Source of the DNA: Sphingomonas sp. LC-1
GTDB taxonomy: Bacteria; Pseudomonadota; Alphaproteobacteria; Sphingomonadales; Sphingomonadaceae
Direction of reading: 5' to 3'
DNA length: 64,000 bases
Assembly (NCBI RefSeq): GCF_025371035.1
Contig: NZ_JANZXB010000002.1
Coordinates: forward strand, 1 to 64,000
Positions 18,203 to 26,523 of this stretch are shown piece by piece. A program made the position numbers and the translations under genes. Within the stretch, counting starts at the first letter, position 1. Every line of letters begins with the position of its first letter. The notes under the pieces were generated by a model. That model saw only the letters and a program-made list of their open reading frames with translations, did not search any database and was not told the DNA's origin.

Positions 18203-19129
18203 ATGTCCGCTTGCTGGTCGCTGGTCATCCATGGCGGCGCGGGCCGGATTACCCGCGACGTCCTGACGCCCGAGCAGGATGCGGGCGCGCGGGCCGGCCT
18301 CGACGCCGCGCTGAAGGCCGGGTCGGCGGTGCTGGCGGCGGGCGGCGGCGCGCTGGATGCCGTCGAGGCGGCGGTGCGCGTGCTGGAGGACGACCCGCAT
18401 TTCAACGCTGGCCGCGGGGCCTGCTTCACCCGGGAGGGCACCAACGAACTCGACGCCGCGATCATGGACGGGCGCGACCGGCGCGCGGGCTCGGTCGCAG
18501 GCGTCACCCGCACCCGCAATCCCGTGTCGCTCGCCCGCAAGGTGATGGAGGCCAGCCCGCATGTCCTGCTCGCCGGGGCGGGGGCGGACCGATTCGCGAT
18601 CGAACAGAGCGTCGAACAGGTCGATCCCGCCTGGTTCCACACCGACGAACGCCGCCGCCAACTCGACGAACTCCTGTCGCGCAACGCCGACGCGTTCGAC
18701 AGCGACATGAAATATGGCACGGTCGGCGCGGTCGCCTGCGACACGCAGGGCCATGTCGCCGCCGCGACTTCGACGGGCGGCGTGACGGGGAAGCGCTGGG
18801 GCCGGATCGGCGATTCGCCGCTGGTCGGAGCGGGAACCTATGCCGACGACCGGGCGTGCGCGGTGTCCTGCACCGGATCGGGCGAGGTCTTCATCCGGGT
18901 CGGCGTCGGGCATGAGATCGCGGCACGCCGCCGCTTCACCGGCGACAGCTTCCAGGCCGCCGCCGACTTGGTGCTGGCCGAGGTGAAGGCGCTGGGCGGC
19001 ACCGGCGGCACCATCCTGGCCGGGCCCGATGGCACGATTGCATGGAGCATGACGACCGCGGGCATGTATCGCGGCCGTGCGACGAGTGGCGGCGAACACA
19101 GGGTGGCGATCTACGCCGACGAGGGATAA
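18203..19129 (+). CDS. Isoaspartyl peptidase/L-asparaginase
   Basis: A 308-residue Ntn-hydrolase precursor (plant-type asparaginase, IaaA-like). It starts SLVIHGGAGRI, carries the autocleavage site KYGTVGAVACD with nucleophile Thr near residue 173, and has substrate-loop sequences GGVTGKRWGRIGDSPLVGAG and CTGSGEVFIR. The enzyme self-cleaves into alpha and beta chains and hydrolyses isoaspartyl dipeptides and asparagine. It lies just before a secreted S1/P1 nuclease gene on the same strand (10-bp gap), probably co-transcribed. Identification is firm; the preference between the two substrates is open. Confidence 0.93.
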   Translation: MSACWSLVIHGGAGRITRDVLTPEQDAGARAGLDAALKAGSAVLAAGGGALDAVEAAVRVLEDDPHFNAGRGACFTREGTNELDAAIMDGRDRRAGSVAGVTRTRNPVSLARKVMEASPHVLLAGAGADRFAIEQSVEQVDPAWFHTDERRRQLDELLSRNADAFDSDMKYGTVGAVACDTQGHVAAATSTGGVTGKRWGRIGDSPLVGAGTYADDRACAVSCTGSGEVFIRVGVGHEIAARRRFTGDSFQAAADLVLAEVKALGGTGGTILAGPDGTIAWSMTTAGMYRGRATSGGEHRVAIYADEG

Positions 19130-19139
19130 AACCCGCGCC

Positions 19140-20000
19140 ATGAAGCACTTGCGCCTTTTCGTCGCGATGATCGCGGCGTCGTTCCTCACCTCCCCCGCCG
19201 CCGCCTATTGGGAATATGGGCATGAGACCGTCGCGGCCATCGCCTGGGCCAATATCACGCCCCATGCGCGCGCCGAGATCCGCCGGATCCTGCGCGCGGA
19301 AGGCGAGCTCGACACACCGACCTGCCCGGTGCGGACGATCGAGGAAGCCAGCGTCTGGCCCGATTGCGTCAAGCCGCTGAAGGACGCGGATGGCAAGTCG
19401 CGCTTCGGCTATGCTTATAGCTGGCATTATCAGAATGTGGACATCTGCCAGCCCTTTCGCCTGCCGCCCGCATGCGACACCGGCGATTGCGTATCGGCGC
19501 AGATTCCGCGGCAGCTTGCGATCCTGAAGGACAAGCACGGCAGCCCGAAGGACAGGGTGATGGCGCTGGCCTTTCTGGTCCATTTCGTCGGCGACCTTCA
19601 CCAGCCGCTCCATGCCGGGGATAAGGGCGACAAGGGCGGCAACGATACCCATGTCGATTATGGCGACTATGCGACCGCGCGGCTGAACCTGCATTCGATC
19701 TGGGACGGATTGCTGGCCGAGCGGGCGATCTCGACACCCCCTAAATTGGTCCGCGCCTATCCGGCGGCCGAGCGGCGGCGTGAGGCAGCGGGCGGCGTGA
19801 TGGCCTGGAGTCGCGAGAACTGGGCGGTCGCCAAGCGCGCCTATGCCGCCGCAATGGGCGGCGATCCCTGCCAGCCGACCCCCGCGCATATGACGATGGA
19901 TGACGCCGCGATCCGGGCAATGGCCCCGGTCGAGCGCGAGCAGGTGAAGCGGGGCGGGTTGCGGCTGGCGAAGCTGCTGAACCGAGCCTTTAGAGGCTGA
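19140..20000 (+). CDS. Secreted S1/P1-type nuclease
   Basis: A zinc-dependent single-strand nuclease and 3'-nucleotidase family protein, 286 residues. The signal peptide ends at AAA-YWEYGHETVA; the Trp and His there are the N-terminal zinc ligands of the family. Further ligands are in YSWHYQNVD, FLVHFVGDLHQPLHAGDKGD and LHSIWDG. Six cysteines could form the usual disulfides. The start at 19140 places the signal sequence correctly; the in-frame codon at 19077 lies inside the asparaginase gene. The Tyr before the Trp is unusual, since family members normally begin with Trp after processing. Confidence 0.92.
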   Translation: MKHLRLFVAMIAASFLTSPAAAYWEYGHETVAAIAWANITPHARAEIRRILRAEGELDTPTCPVRTIEEASVWPDCVKPLKDADGKSRFGYAYSWHYQNVDICQPFRLPPACDTGDCVSAQIPRQLAILKDKHGSPKDRVMALAFLVHFVGDLHQPLHAGDKGDKGGNDTHVDYGDYATARLNLHSIWDGLLAERAISTPPKLVRAYPAAERRREAAGGVMAWSRENWAVAKRAYAAAMGGDPCQPTPAHMTMDDAAIRAMAPVEREQVKRGGLRLAKLLNRAFRG

Positions 20001-20009
20001 ACGCCCGAC

Positions 20010-20100
20010 ACCCGTTCGCACGGAGCGAAGTCGAAGTCCGCGCCCCGGAGCTTGCCGAAAGCGCGTCCCGTGGCCTTCGACTTCGCTCAGGCTGAACGGA
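20010..20100. repeat. Dispersed inverted repeat (family A)
   Basis: Arms around 20012-20037 (CGGAGCGAAGTCGAAG) and 20070-20099 (CCTTCGACTTCGCTCAGG then CTGAACGG) are imperfect inverted copies. Related elements lie at 32476-32566, 54140-54225 and, as a half-element, 63590-63622. It lies downstream of the S1/P1 nuclease. Confidence 0.8.
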
Positions 20101-20156
20101 ATTTTGGGGATGGCCCGCCGGGCGGGCAATCCCTCTGCGCCTCTGCGCGAACCCGA

Positions 20157-20197
20157 GAAAAAAGGCCCGGCTTCCTTTTGGAAGACCGGGCCTTTTC
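20157..20197. terminator. Bidirectional terminator after pal
   Basis: GGCCCGG (20164-20170) pairs with CCGGGCC (20186-20192), with inner CTTCC/GGAAG pairing, A-run before and TTTT after. It ends the Tol-Pal operon on the minus strand directly after pal and may stop transcription from the nuclease side. Confidence 0.88.
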
Positions 20198-20200
20198 ACA

Positions 20201-20725
20201 TCAGCTCAACACCACCGTCACCGCGCGGCGATTCTGCGCATAGCTGGCTTCGTCCGAACCCAGCGCGATCGGGCGCTCCTTGCCATAGCTGATGACGTTC
20301 ATTCGGTCCGGCGACACGCCCCGCGCGGCCAGATAGTTCTTGGCGGCGTTCGCACGGCGATCGCCCAGCGCCAGATTATATTCGCGGGTGCCGCGCTCGT
20401 CGCAATGCCCCTCGATGGTGAGGCGGACATTGGGATAACGCTGCAACCAGGCGGCCTGGCTGTCCAGGATCGCACGCGCCTCGGGATCGATGTCATATTG
20501 GTCGAGCCCGAAATGAACCGTGTTCGACGTCACCGAACGGCGGAAGTCCGCGTCCGAACCCGGCACGATCGCGCCGTCGGTGCTGGTGTTCGCACCGGCA
20601 TTGGGGTCGACGCCCGCATTCTGGTCCACCGGCGCGGGCGGCAGCACTTCGGGCCGCTTCTTGGCACAGCCGGCGATCGCGAGCGCCATCGTGGCGACGA
20701 CGAGCGTGGTCTTGATCTTGGTCAC
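20201..20725 (-). CDS. pal: Peptidoglycan-associated lipoprotein Pal
   Basis: Pal is an outer-membrane lipoprotein that binds peptidoglycan and TolB. The 174-residue precursor has a lipobox in LAIAGCAKKRPE. An Asn/Gly/Asp linker follows, then the OmpA-like domain: VHFGLDQYDIDPEARAILD, LTIEGHCDERGTREYNLALG with the diaminopimelate-binding Asp/Arg, and NAAKNYLAARGV. The start is GTG at 20725 with GGGAG upstream. It is the last gene of ybgC-tolQRAB-pal; the cpoB/ybgF gene that often follows pal is absent and a terminator comes directly after. Confidence 0.95.
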   Translation of the reverse strand: MTKIKTTLVVATMALAIAGCAKKRPEVLPPAPVDQNAGVDPNAGANTSTDGAIVPGSDADFRRSVTSNTVHFGLDQYDIDPEARAILDSQAAWLQRYPNVRLTIEGHCDERGTREYNLALGDRRANAAKNYLAARGVSPDRMNVISYGKERPIALGSDEASYAQNRRAVTVVLS

Positions 20726-20781
20726 TGGACTATCACTCCCTTTAGGTTCGTTTCGCCCCCGAAACTCTTGCTCGTAAACGC

Positions 20782-22191
20782 TTACGGTCGCAACGGCCCC
20801 CAGGCCGGATCCGATCCGTCGAGCGGCGTCGGAATCCGACGCTCATTCACCCCGGTCAGGTCGACCATCCACACGTCCGCCTTGCCCGACGCGCCTTGCG
20901 TCGAACGCTGGAAGGTGATGACGCGGCCATTGGGGGACCAGCTCGGCCCTTCGTCCTGCCAGCTATTGGTCAGCAGCTTTTCGCCGCCGCCCGACGGATT
21001 CATGATGCCGATGCGGAACGCCCCGCCCAGCTTGGTGAAGGCGATCAGGTCGCCGCGCGGGCTCCATACCGGCGTTGCATAGCGCCCGCCGCCGAAGCTG
21101 ATCCGCTGCTGGTTCGACCCATCGGCGTTCATCACGTAGATCTGCTGTCCGCCCGATCGGTCGCTCTCGAACACGATCTTCGCACCGTCGGGGGAATAGC
21201 TGCCGCCGGTGTCGATGCCGGGCGCGTTGGTCAGCCGCTGCGGCGTGCCCCCCTGCGCCGAGACGCGATAGATGTCGGTGTTCCCCGCCTGCGCCATCGA
21301 GAACAGGATCCAGCGGCCATCGGGCGAGAAGCGCGGCGCGAAGGTCGTCGCGGCATTCTGCACCACCAGTCGCTGGCGACCCGATCCGATGTCATAGACA
21401 TAGATGGCGGGCCGCTTGTCGATATAGGACATATAGACGATCGACTGCTGGTTCGGCGCGAAGCGGGGGGTCAGCACGATCGACTGGCCGTTGGTCAGGA
21501 AGCGATGATTCGCGCCGTCCTGGTCCATGATCGCCAGCCGCTTGATCCGCCGCGCCTTCGGGCCCGTCTCCGAGACATAGGTGACGCGGCTGTCGAAATA
21601 GGGGCCTTCGCCGGTCAGCTTGGTATAGATGGTGTCCGCGCATTTATGCGCCGCGCGCCGCCAGTCGGAAGGCGGGACCACGAAACCCTGCCGCGCCAAT
21701 TCGCTGCGCGCCAGCACGTCGTACAGATAGCAACTGACCGTCAGCGTCCCGTCGCCATTGGCGCGGACATAGCCCTGGACCAGCGCCTGTGCGCCGGTGC
21801 CGTTCCAATAGTCGAAGGCGGGCGCGGTCACTTCCGGGAAGGACACGGTGCGAAGCTGCGCTGGCGGGACGGGCGTGAACAGCCCCGAATTGCGCAGGTC
21901 GTTGGCGATGATCTGCGACAATTGCTGGCCGACCACATCGGTCGTGCCCGCCGCGGTCTGGACCACCGCGCTGGTCGGCATCGCCGGAATGGCGATCGGC
22001 ATCGGCGCGGAGATGCCGCCCTCGACATCAACGACCAGCCCTTCCTGACCATTGGCGGGGGCGGTCGCGGGCTGCTGCCCGGCGGGCGGGGCGGCCTGGT
22101 CCTGCGGCTGGGGCGCGGGCACGTCCTGAGCACCCACGGCGCTGGCCGCCAGCGCCAGAGTGAGCGGAAGAGTCAGCAGGGAACGGGGCAT
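20782..22191 (-). CDS. tolB: Tol-Pal periplasmic protein TolB
   Basis: TolB is the periplasmic propeller protein linking TolA and Pal during cell constriction. The frame shows a signal peptide (MPRSLLTLPLTLALAASAVG), a Pro/Gln-rich linker, the N-terminal domain (VVGQQLSQIIANDLRNSGLF) and a six-bladed beta-propeller with repeated WSPNG/FSPDGRWI/YSPDGAKI units. Several starts are possible. ATG at 22191 is preferred because GAGG lies nine bases before it; in-frame TTG 22206 and ATGs 22200 and 22197 are alternatives. The frame abuts or overlaps the tolA stop. Confidence 0.94.
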   Translation of the reverse strand: MPRSLLTLPLTLALAASAVGAQDVPAPQPQDQAAPPAGQQPATAPANGQEGLVVDVEGGISAPMPIAIPAMPTSAVVQTAAGTTDVVGQQLSQIIANDLRNSGLFTPVPPAQLRTVSFPEVTAPAFDYWNGTGAQALVQGYVRANGDGTLTVSCYLYDVLARSELARQGFVVPPSDWRRAAHKCADTIYTKLTGEGPYFDSRVTYVSETGPKARRIKRLAIMDQDGANHRFLTNGQSIVLTPRFAPNQQSIVYMSYIDKRPAIYVYDIGSGRQRLVVQNAATTFAPRFSPDGRWILFSMAQAGNTDIYRVSAQGGTPQRLTNAPGIDTGGSYSPDGAKIVFESDRSGGQQIYVMNADGSNQQRISFGGGRYATPVWSPRGDLIAFTKLGGAFRIGIMNPSGGGEKLLTNSWQDEGPSWSPNGRVITFQRSTQGASGKADVWMVDLTGVNERRIPTPLDGSDPAWGPLRP

Positions 22192-22202
22192 AAGCATCAT
22201 CC

Positions 22203-23252
22203 TCAACCCGGAAGTTTGTAGCGCAGCGTGAAATTGCTCCAGCCGCCCGGTACGTCATAAAGTTCGGTGGGCAGACCACGTAGCGGCGAGCACCCCTTGA
22301 AGGTCGCGATCGCCAGCGCGTCGACGCGGTCGACATAGCGTTCATTCTCGCCGTCGACGCCGCTATGCCCCATCACGCGTGGTTCGCCGGCCAGGCTGCC
22401 GTCGCGGTTGAGCCGCAAATTCATCGTCACGCGGATCCGCTCCGCGCCCGGCCCCGGCGTTACCTGCCGATTGGCGCAGGGCTGTACCTGCCGGAGAATC
22501 GCCGAGGCGATATTGGCGAGCTGCTGTGCGCCGATCTTCGCGGCGGGGGCGGCGGTCGACTTGGACGGCGACGCGTCGGGCGAGAGGCCCTTCAGGAAAT
22601 TGTCGCCCAGTCGCGATCCGCGCGGCTTGGCGGCCGTCGCGGTCGCGCTGCTGCCGCTACCGCGTGCGGGCGTCGCCGGCCTGTTGGGGGACGGCTTGGC
22701 CGCCGATTGGCTGGGCCTGGCAGGCGCGGAGGGCTTGGCCGCCGGAGCCGGTTTGGCGGGCGCAGGCTTGGCCGGTGCCGGTTTCGCAGGCGCGGGCTTC
22801 GTCGGCTGGGGCTTGGCCGGTTGCGGCTTGGGCTGTGGCTTTTCCGCGGGCTTCGGGCGCGGTTGCGGCTTGGGTTCCGGCTTGGGCACGGGGCGCGGCT
22901 CGGGCTTGGGAGCGGGCGCCGGTTGGGGCTTTGGCCGGGGCTGGGGCTGCGGTTTCGGCTGGGGCGCGGGCGGAGGCGGTGCGGGCTGGGGCTCCGGCTC
23001 GGCCTCGACCGGCTCGGGCGGGGCGGCGTCCTCGGGTGCGCCCTCCTCCGGCGCGATCGACTGGGCCGGTTGCTGGTTGGGCGTGGGCGACTCGGCCTCC
23101 AGCGCGACATCCTTGACCAGCGAGATGTCGATCGGGGTGACCTTCAGCTTTTCGGGATTCGGTGTCGACAGAAAGCCGACCGACAACAGGCCGAACAGGA
23201 CGATATGCCCCGCGACCGCAACGGCCAATCCGATCCGCTCGCCACGCTCCAT
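22203..23252 (-). CDS. tolA: TolA-like envelope energy transducer
   Basis: A 349-residue protein with one membrane anchor (about residues 8-28), a very long Pro/Lys/Ala linker (about 70-210) with near-perfect PKPQP and AKPAP units, and a C-terminal globular domain (IASAILRQVQPCANRQVTPG to TLRYKLPG) with two cysteines. By position between tolR and tolB it is the TolA component that couples the TolQR motor to TolB-Pal. Enteric TolA has an Ala/Lys helical stalk; here the linker is proline-rich, more TonB-like, implying an extended polyproline rod. Its ATG shares one base with the tolR stop. Confidence 0.88.
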   Translation of the reverse strand: MERGERIGLAVAVAGHIVLFGLLSVGFLSTPNPEKLKVTPIDISLVKDVALEAESPTPNQQPAQSIAPEEGAPEDAAPPEPVEAEPEPQPAPPPPAPQPKPQPQPRPKPQPAPAPKPEPRPVPKPEPKPQPRPKPAEKPQPKPQPAKPQPTKPAPAKPAPAKPAPAKPAPAAKPSAPARPSQSAAKPSPNRPATPARGSGSSATATAAKPRGSRLGDNFLKGLSPDASPSKSTAAPAAKIGAQQLANIASAILRQVQPCANRQVTPGPGAERIRVTMNLRLNRDGSLAGEPRVMGHSGVDGENERYVDRVDALAIATFKGCSPLRGLPTELYDVPGGWSNFTLRYKLPG

Positions 23253-23710
23253 CAGCGGGGGCCCGCCCCCTCGCCAGCACCACCCTCGACCGTCACCAGC
23301 GATACGCGGTCGAGACCGGCGCGGTTCAGCTCGCCCATCACCCGCATCACCCGGCCATAGTCCAGTGCCCGGTCGGCGCGCAGATAGACTTGCGGCACCT
23401 GCCCGTCGGGGCCTTTGCGCACTGCGATCGCGTCCAGCCGGGCGGGCAGGTCGGCCTCGGTGATCTCATCCTCGTTCAGGTACATCCGTCCCTGTTCGTC
23501 GATCGAAATCTGTTCGGGCTTCTGTTCCTGCTCCAGGGCCTTGGCGCGGCTGTCGGGCAGGTTGACCGGCACGCCGGTGGTCAACAGCGGCGCGGTCACC
23601 ATGAAGATGATCAGCAGCACCAGCATCACGTCGACCAAAGGCGTGACGTTGATGTCCGCCATCGGCGCACGGCGACCCCGGCCGGAGCGGGAGGGAAGGT
23701 TCATGGCCAT
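23252..23710 (-). CDS. tolR: TolR (ExbD/TolR family)
   Basis: A motor component of Tol-Pal. The 152-residue protein has a short cytoplasmic N-terminus (RSGRGRRAPMADINVTPLVD), one membrane helix with the proton-conducting Asp in VTPLVDVMLVLLIIFMV (about residues 24-40), and a periplasmic domain ending near VSLVTVEGG. The start at ATG 23710 follows GGGG at suitable spacing; ATG 23704 is an alternative. It lies 13 bp after tolQ and overlaps tolA by one base, so expression is coupled. Confidence 0.95.
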   Translation of the reverse strand: MAMNLPSRSGRGRRAPMADINVTPLVDVMLVLLIIFMVTAPLLTTGVPVNLPDSRAKALEQEQKPEQISIDEQGRMYLNEDEITEADLPARLDAIAVRKGPDGQVPQVYLRADRALDYGRVMRVMGELNRAGLDRVSLVTVEGGAGEGAGPR

Positions 23711-23723
23711 CGCGGCGACCCCT

Positions 23724-24416
23724 TCAACGCGCCTGATCGAGCTGGCGGCTGAGCGTGGTGTGGAAACCGTCGGCAAAGCGGTTGAGCGATGCCTCGACCC
23801 GGTTCACGCTGTGGCTAAAACGATTATAGGCGATCACCGCCGGGATGGCGGCGAACAGGCCGATGGCGGTGGCGAACAACGCCTCCGAAATACCGGGCGC
23901 CACGACCGCCAGCGAGGTGTTCTGCGCCTGGGCGATGCCGGTGAAGCTGCGCATGATGCCCCAGACGGTGCCGAACAACCCGACGAATGGCGCGACCGAG
24001 CCGACCGTCGCCAGCACGTTCAGCCGGTCGGACAATTTGTCGATCTCGCCTGCGACCGCCGATCCCATCGCGGTGGCCAGCCGCTCACGCGTGCCGTCGC
24101 GGTCGATATGCCCGCCCGCGGTCGAGCGCCGCCATTCCTGCACGCCCGCCGAAAAGACGCGCGCCGAGGGCAGTTCGCTGTCCTGCTCCATCCGATGAAA
24201 GGCGTCGATATCCTCCGCCTTCCAGAAATCGCGTTCGAACCGGGTCATGCCCTTTTTCGTCCGCGCCAGCTTGCGCGAGAAGGCGACGATGATGGTCCAG
24301 GTCCAGATACTGGCAAGCAGCAGCCCGATCATCACGATCTTCACCACCCAATCGGCGTGGATGAACAGCGCGACGGGCGACAAGGAAGCGGCATCCATGT
24401 TGAAGACGGGATTCAT
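23724..24416 (-). CDS. tolQ: TolQ (MotA/TolQ/ExbB channel)
   Basis: TolQ forms the pentameric stator around TolR. The 230-residue protein has three helices: one near residues 20-42 (WVVKIVMIGLLLASIWTWTI), then VGSVAPFVGLFGTVWGIMRS (conserved Gly/Thr-rich helix), then LFATAIGLFAAIPAVIAYNR, the family signature. The ATG at 24416 overlaps the ybgC stop in ATGA. An ATG at 24398 (MDAASLSPVALF) is an alternative. It is part of the complete Tol-Pal operon. Confidence 0.95.
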   Translation of the reverse strand: MNPVFNMDAASLSPVALFIHADWVVKIVMIGLLLASIWTWTIIVAFSRKLARTKKGMTRFERDFWKAEDIDAFHRMEQDSELPSARVFSAGVQEWRRSTAGGHIDRDGTRERLATAMGSAVAGEIDKLSDRLNVLATVGSVAPFVGLFGTVWGIMRSFTGIAQAQNTSLAVVAPGISEALFATAIGLFAAIPAVIAYNRFSHSVNRVEASLNRFADGFHTTLSRQLDQAR

Positions 24417-24883
24417 GGGTGTTCGGTGTCCCCCTGCCAGACAAGGCGTTGGTAGATGGCGATCCAATCGGCGGGTTGCCGACGCGGGCGACCGTTCCGG
24501 CCGACCCAGGCGACGGTCACGCGCGCATCGGTCAGCTTGACCGTGCCGCACCTGACTGTCTGATGAATGACGACGCGAACCGCACTGACTTGGATCAGTC
24601 GCGAGGTGACGATCAGGTCGTCGTCGAGCCGCGCCGAGGCGGCGTAGCGGATGGCGATGTCGGTGACGGCATAGGCGCCCTGCCCCGCCTCGTGCGCAGC
24701 ACGCTGGTCGATCCCGGCCACGCGCAGCATATCCGAGCGGGCGCGCTCCATGTAGCGGAGATAATTGGCGTGATAGACCACGCCCGACAGGTCGGTATCC
24801 TCGAAATAGACGCGCACCGCGAAGCGATGCTCATGCCCCTCGAAGCGGCCGCCGATCGGCTGGTCTTCTCCCGTCACCGTCAT
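24413..24883 (-). CDS. ybgC: Tol-Pal-associated acyl-CoA thioesterase YbgC
   Basis: A 156-residue hot-dog-fold thioesterase. The signature YFEDTDLSGVVYHANYLRYM then ERAR (about residues 27-50) holds the catalytic Asp and the YHxNYL pattern of the YbgC/4-hydroxybenzoyl-CoA thioesterase family. It hydrolyses short-chain or phospholipid-related acyl-CoA and is classically the first gene of the tol operon, as here. It ends in an ATGA overlap with tolQ. The promoter should lie in 24884-24940, back to back with the membrane protein/XRE module. Confidence 0.94.
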   Translation of the reverse strand: MTVTGEDQPIGGRFEGHEHRFAVRVYFEDTDLSGVVYHANYLRYMERARSDMLRVAGIDQRAAHEAGQGAYAVTDIAIRYAASARLDDDLIVTSRLIQVSAVRVVIHQTVRCGTVKLTDARVTVAWVGRNGRPRRQPADWIAIYQRLVWQGDTEHP

Positions 24884-24939
24884 GGTGCATGCCCGTTAAC
24901 CTATCCGTTCGGGGGAAGAAAGGCACTTACGCGCCTGTT

Positions 24940-24971
24940 ACCTACAGGTTACATGATACCTATAGGTTACA
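24940..24971 (+). promoter_or_regulatory. Twin operator-like repeats before XRE module
   Basis: ACCTACAGGTTACA (24940-24953) and ACCTATAGGTTACA (24958-24971) match at 13 of 14 positions, 18 bp apart centre to centre. The second holds the perfect palindrome ACCTATAGGT. They end on the AGGAGG ribosome-binding site (24971-24976) of the next gene, so bound protein could block transcription. The XRE protein encoded two genes on is the likely binder; this is inference. Confidence 0.6.
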
Positions 24972-24981
24972 GGAGGTCGTC

Positions 24982-25404
24982 ATGAATCTGGTGGAAAAGG
25001 CCGAGCGGAAGACCCGAGACCGGGCGATCGTCTTCTACCTTTTGGCGCTTTGCCTATTGATGTCGGCCATGACGTCTCCCCAGCATCTCGATGGCGCTTC
25101 CACCCGCCTCATTCCCTGGTTCGTCATGGTCGGTGCCGCCGCGCTCAACCTGACGAGCGCGCCCTTTCGCCTCTGGAAATGGAACGGCATGGCGGCCCTG
25201 CTCAATGACGAGACGACCCGCGATCACCGACGGTCGAGCCTTGCCGCCGGTTTTTGGGCGATGCTGCTAGCCTCTGCCCTGACGATCTCAGTGGCAACAT
25301 TCCAGCCTGTCGACGCGTTCATGACGGGCCGCGTCGTCATCACCGCCGGGTTGATGGCCGCGCTGATCGCCTTCGCCACACTGGAACTGCGCGCCAGCCG
25401 ATGA
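24982..25404 (+). CDS. Four-helix membrane protein paired with XRE regulator
   Basis: A 140-residue protein with four hydrophobic helices (about 15-32, 43-60, 88-106 and 112-134). It has a loop LLNDETTRDHRRSSLAAGFW between the second and third, reminiscent of the DUF2178-like proteins that sit beside small HTH regulators. The start at 24982 has a very strong AGGAGG eight bases upstream; the frame further up is antisense to ybgC's 5' region. Its stop overlaps the XRE start (ATGA). The function of such pairs is unknown; the protein may modulate or be controlled by the regulator. Confidence 0.8.
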   Translation: MNLVEKAERKTRDRAIVFYLLALCLLMSAMTSPQHLDGASTRLIPWFVMVGAAALNLTSAPFRLWKWNGMAALLNDETTRDHRRSSLAAGFWAMLLASALTISVATFQPVDAFMTGRVVITAGLMAALIAFATLELRASR

Positions 25405-25607
25405 ACGAGACGCTGGGCAACGACCTGAAGGCCGCGCGCGAATCGGCAGGCCTGACCCAGGGCGCGCTCGCCGAGGCGATCGGGGTCAGCCGTAAGACGA
25501 TCAACACCGTCGAAAATGGCGTCTTCCAACCCTCGACCCTGCTCGCGCTCAAGCTGGCGCGGGCATTGGGCCGGTCGGTCGAATCGCTGTTCTGGATCGA
25601 GGGATGA
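25401..25607 (+). CDS. Small XRE-family HTH regulator
   Basis: A 68-residue, single-domain Cro/C1-type regulator. Helix-turn-helix sequence LTQGALAEAIGVSRKTINTV followed by ENGVFQPSTLLALKLARALG and VESLFWIEG is the YozG-like small-XRE pattern. Such proteins usually repress their own operon. The ATG at 25401 overlaps the stop of the membrane-protein gene, so the two are translationally coupled. The repeated palindromic sites at 24940-24971 are the obvious candidate operator. The downstream lipoprotein gene converges after nine bases. Confidence 0.92.
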   Translation: MNETLGNDLKAARESAGLTQGALAEAIGVSRKTINTVENGVFQPSTLLALKLARALGRSVESLFWIEG

Positions 25608-25616
25608 TCCGGCCGT

Positions 25617-26411
25617 TTACTGGATGGCGGCCGGATTTACCGTCAGGCTCGGCGGATTGATGACCGGCGGCGCATAGGGCTTGGCAGCGGGAACCGGCTG
25701 GCTCGACACTATCGGCTGGCTGGCCGCGCGCGGCGCGACCGGCGGATTGGCACTGGTGGCGATGCTCAACGGCGACGCGGCCTGCTGGACCGGCACCATC
25801 GTGCCCGCACGCCACGCATCATAGGCACGGAAGAAGGCAACGAAGGGTGCGTTCAACTGATCCAGATGGACCGCGGCGCGGGTTTCGAACCCATCGGCCG
25901 GCGCGGCGCTGATGTCGGACAGGACCTGTTCGGCAGCGGCGCAGAAACCCTTGCGCGCCGGGGTGATCGAGAAGAAATTATAAAGGCGGGTCATCGCATC
26001 GTCATAGCGATCGCGCCAGTCGCCGCCCTGCGACTGATATTCCGCCGAATAACGCTTCTCCGCCGCCGCCAACGCAATACGCTGCACCGTCAGCATCGTG
26101 TTGTATCGGGTGACGATCTGCCCCTCATCCGCGCCGCGACAGGCCAGCGCCGCGACGTTCAACGCCGAACGCAGGTGCCAGATGGTCGCCGCGCTGGTCA
26201 GCGAGCGATTCGGGGTCTCGTAATTCCCATCGGGGAGCAGCGCAGGGATCCGCATCCCCGGCGTGGCGCCGGGGGGCAGCGGCGCGCGGGCGACCTGCGG
26301 CGGCGCGGGTACCATCACCGGCGGCGGCGCGACCTTGGCGGTCTCGCGCGCAGCACATCCCGCCAGCGAGAGACCGATCGCGATACCCGATACAACACGC
26401 AAACTCGCCAT
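25617..26411 (-). CDS. Putative lipoprotein, unknown function
   Basis: A 264-residue protein with a lipobox signal (VSGIAIGLSLAGCAARE). A Pro-rich segment follows, then a helical middle domain: TSAATIWHLRSALNVAALAC, YNTMLTVQRIALAAAEKRYS, FFSITPARKGFCAAAEQVL, with two Cys that might pair. The C-terminus is low-complexity Ala/Pro. I recognise it only as a type of sphingomonad hypothetical lipoprotein. It is convergent with the XRE gene and appears to be a single-gene unit. Confidence 0.75.
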   Translation of the reverse strand: MASLRVVSGIAIGLSLAGCAARETAKVAPPPVMVPAPPQVARAPLPPGATPGMRIPALLPDGNYETPNRSLTSAATIWHLRSALNVAALACRGADEGQIVTRYNTMLTVQRIALAAAEKRYSAEYQSQGGDWRDRYDDAMTRLYNFFSITPARKGFCAAAEQVLSDISAAPADGFETRAAVHLDQLNAPFVAFFRAYDAWRAGTMVPVQQAASPLSIATSANPPVAPRAASQPIVSSQPVPAAKPYAPPVINPPSLTVNPAAIQ

Positions 26412-26523
26412 GACCCTGATCCTCGGAAAACCCCGCCCCCGGCTGTTGGAGACGTCATGCCGAATCTAGGTTAACGCGTCGTAACCCGTGCGATGAAGCG
26501 AGCCTAATGTCCGAGGGTTGGAA

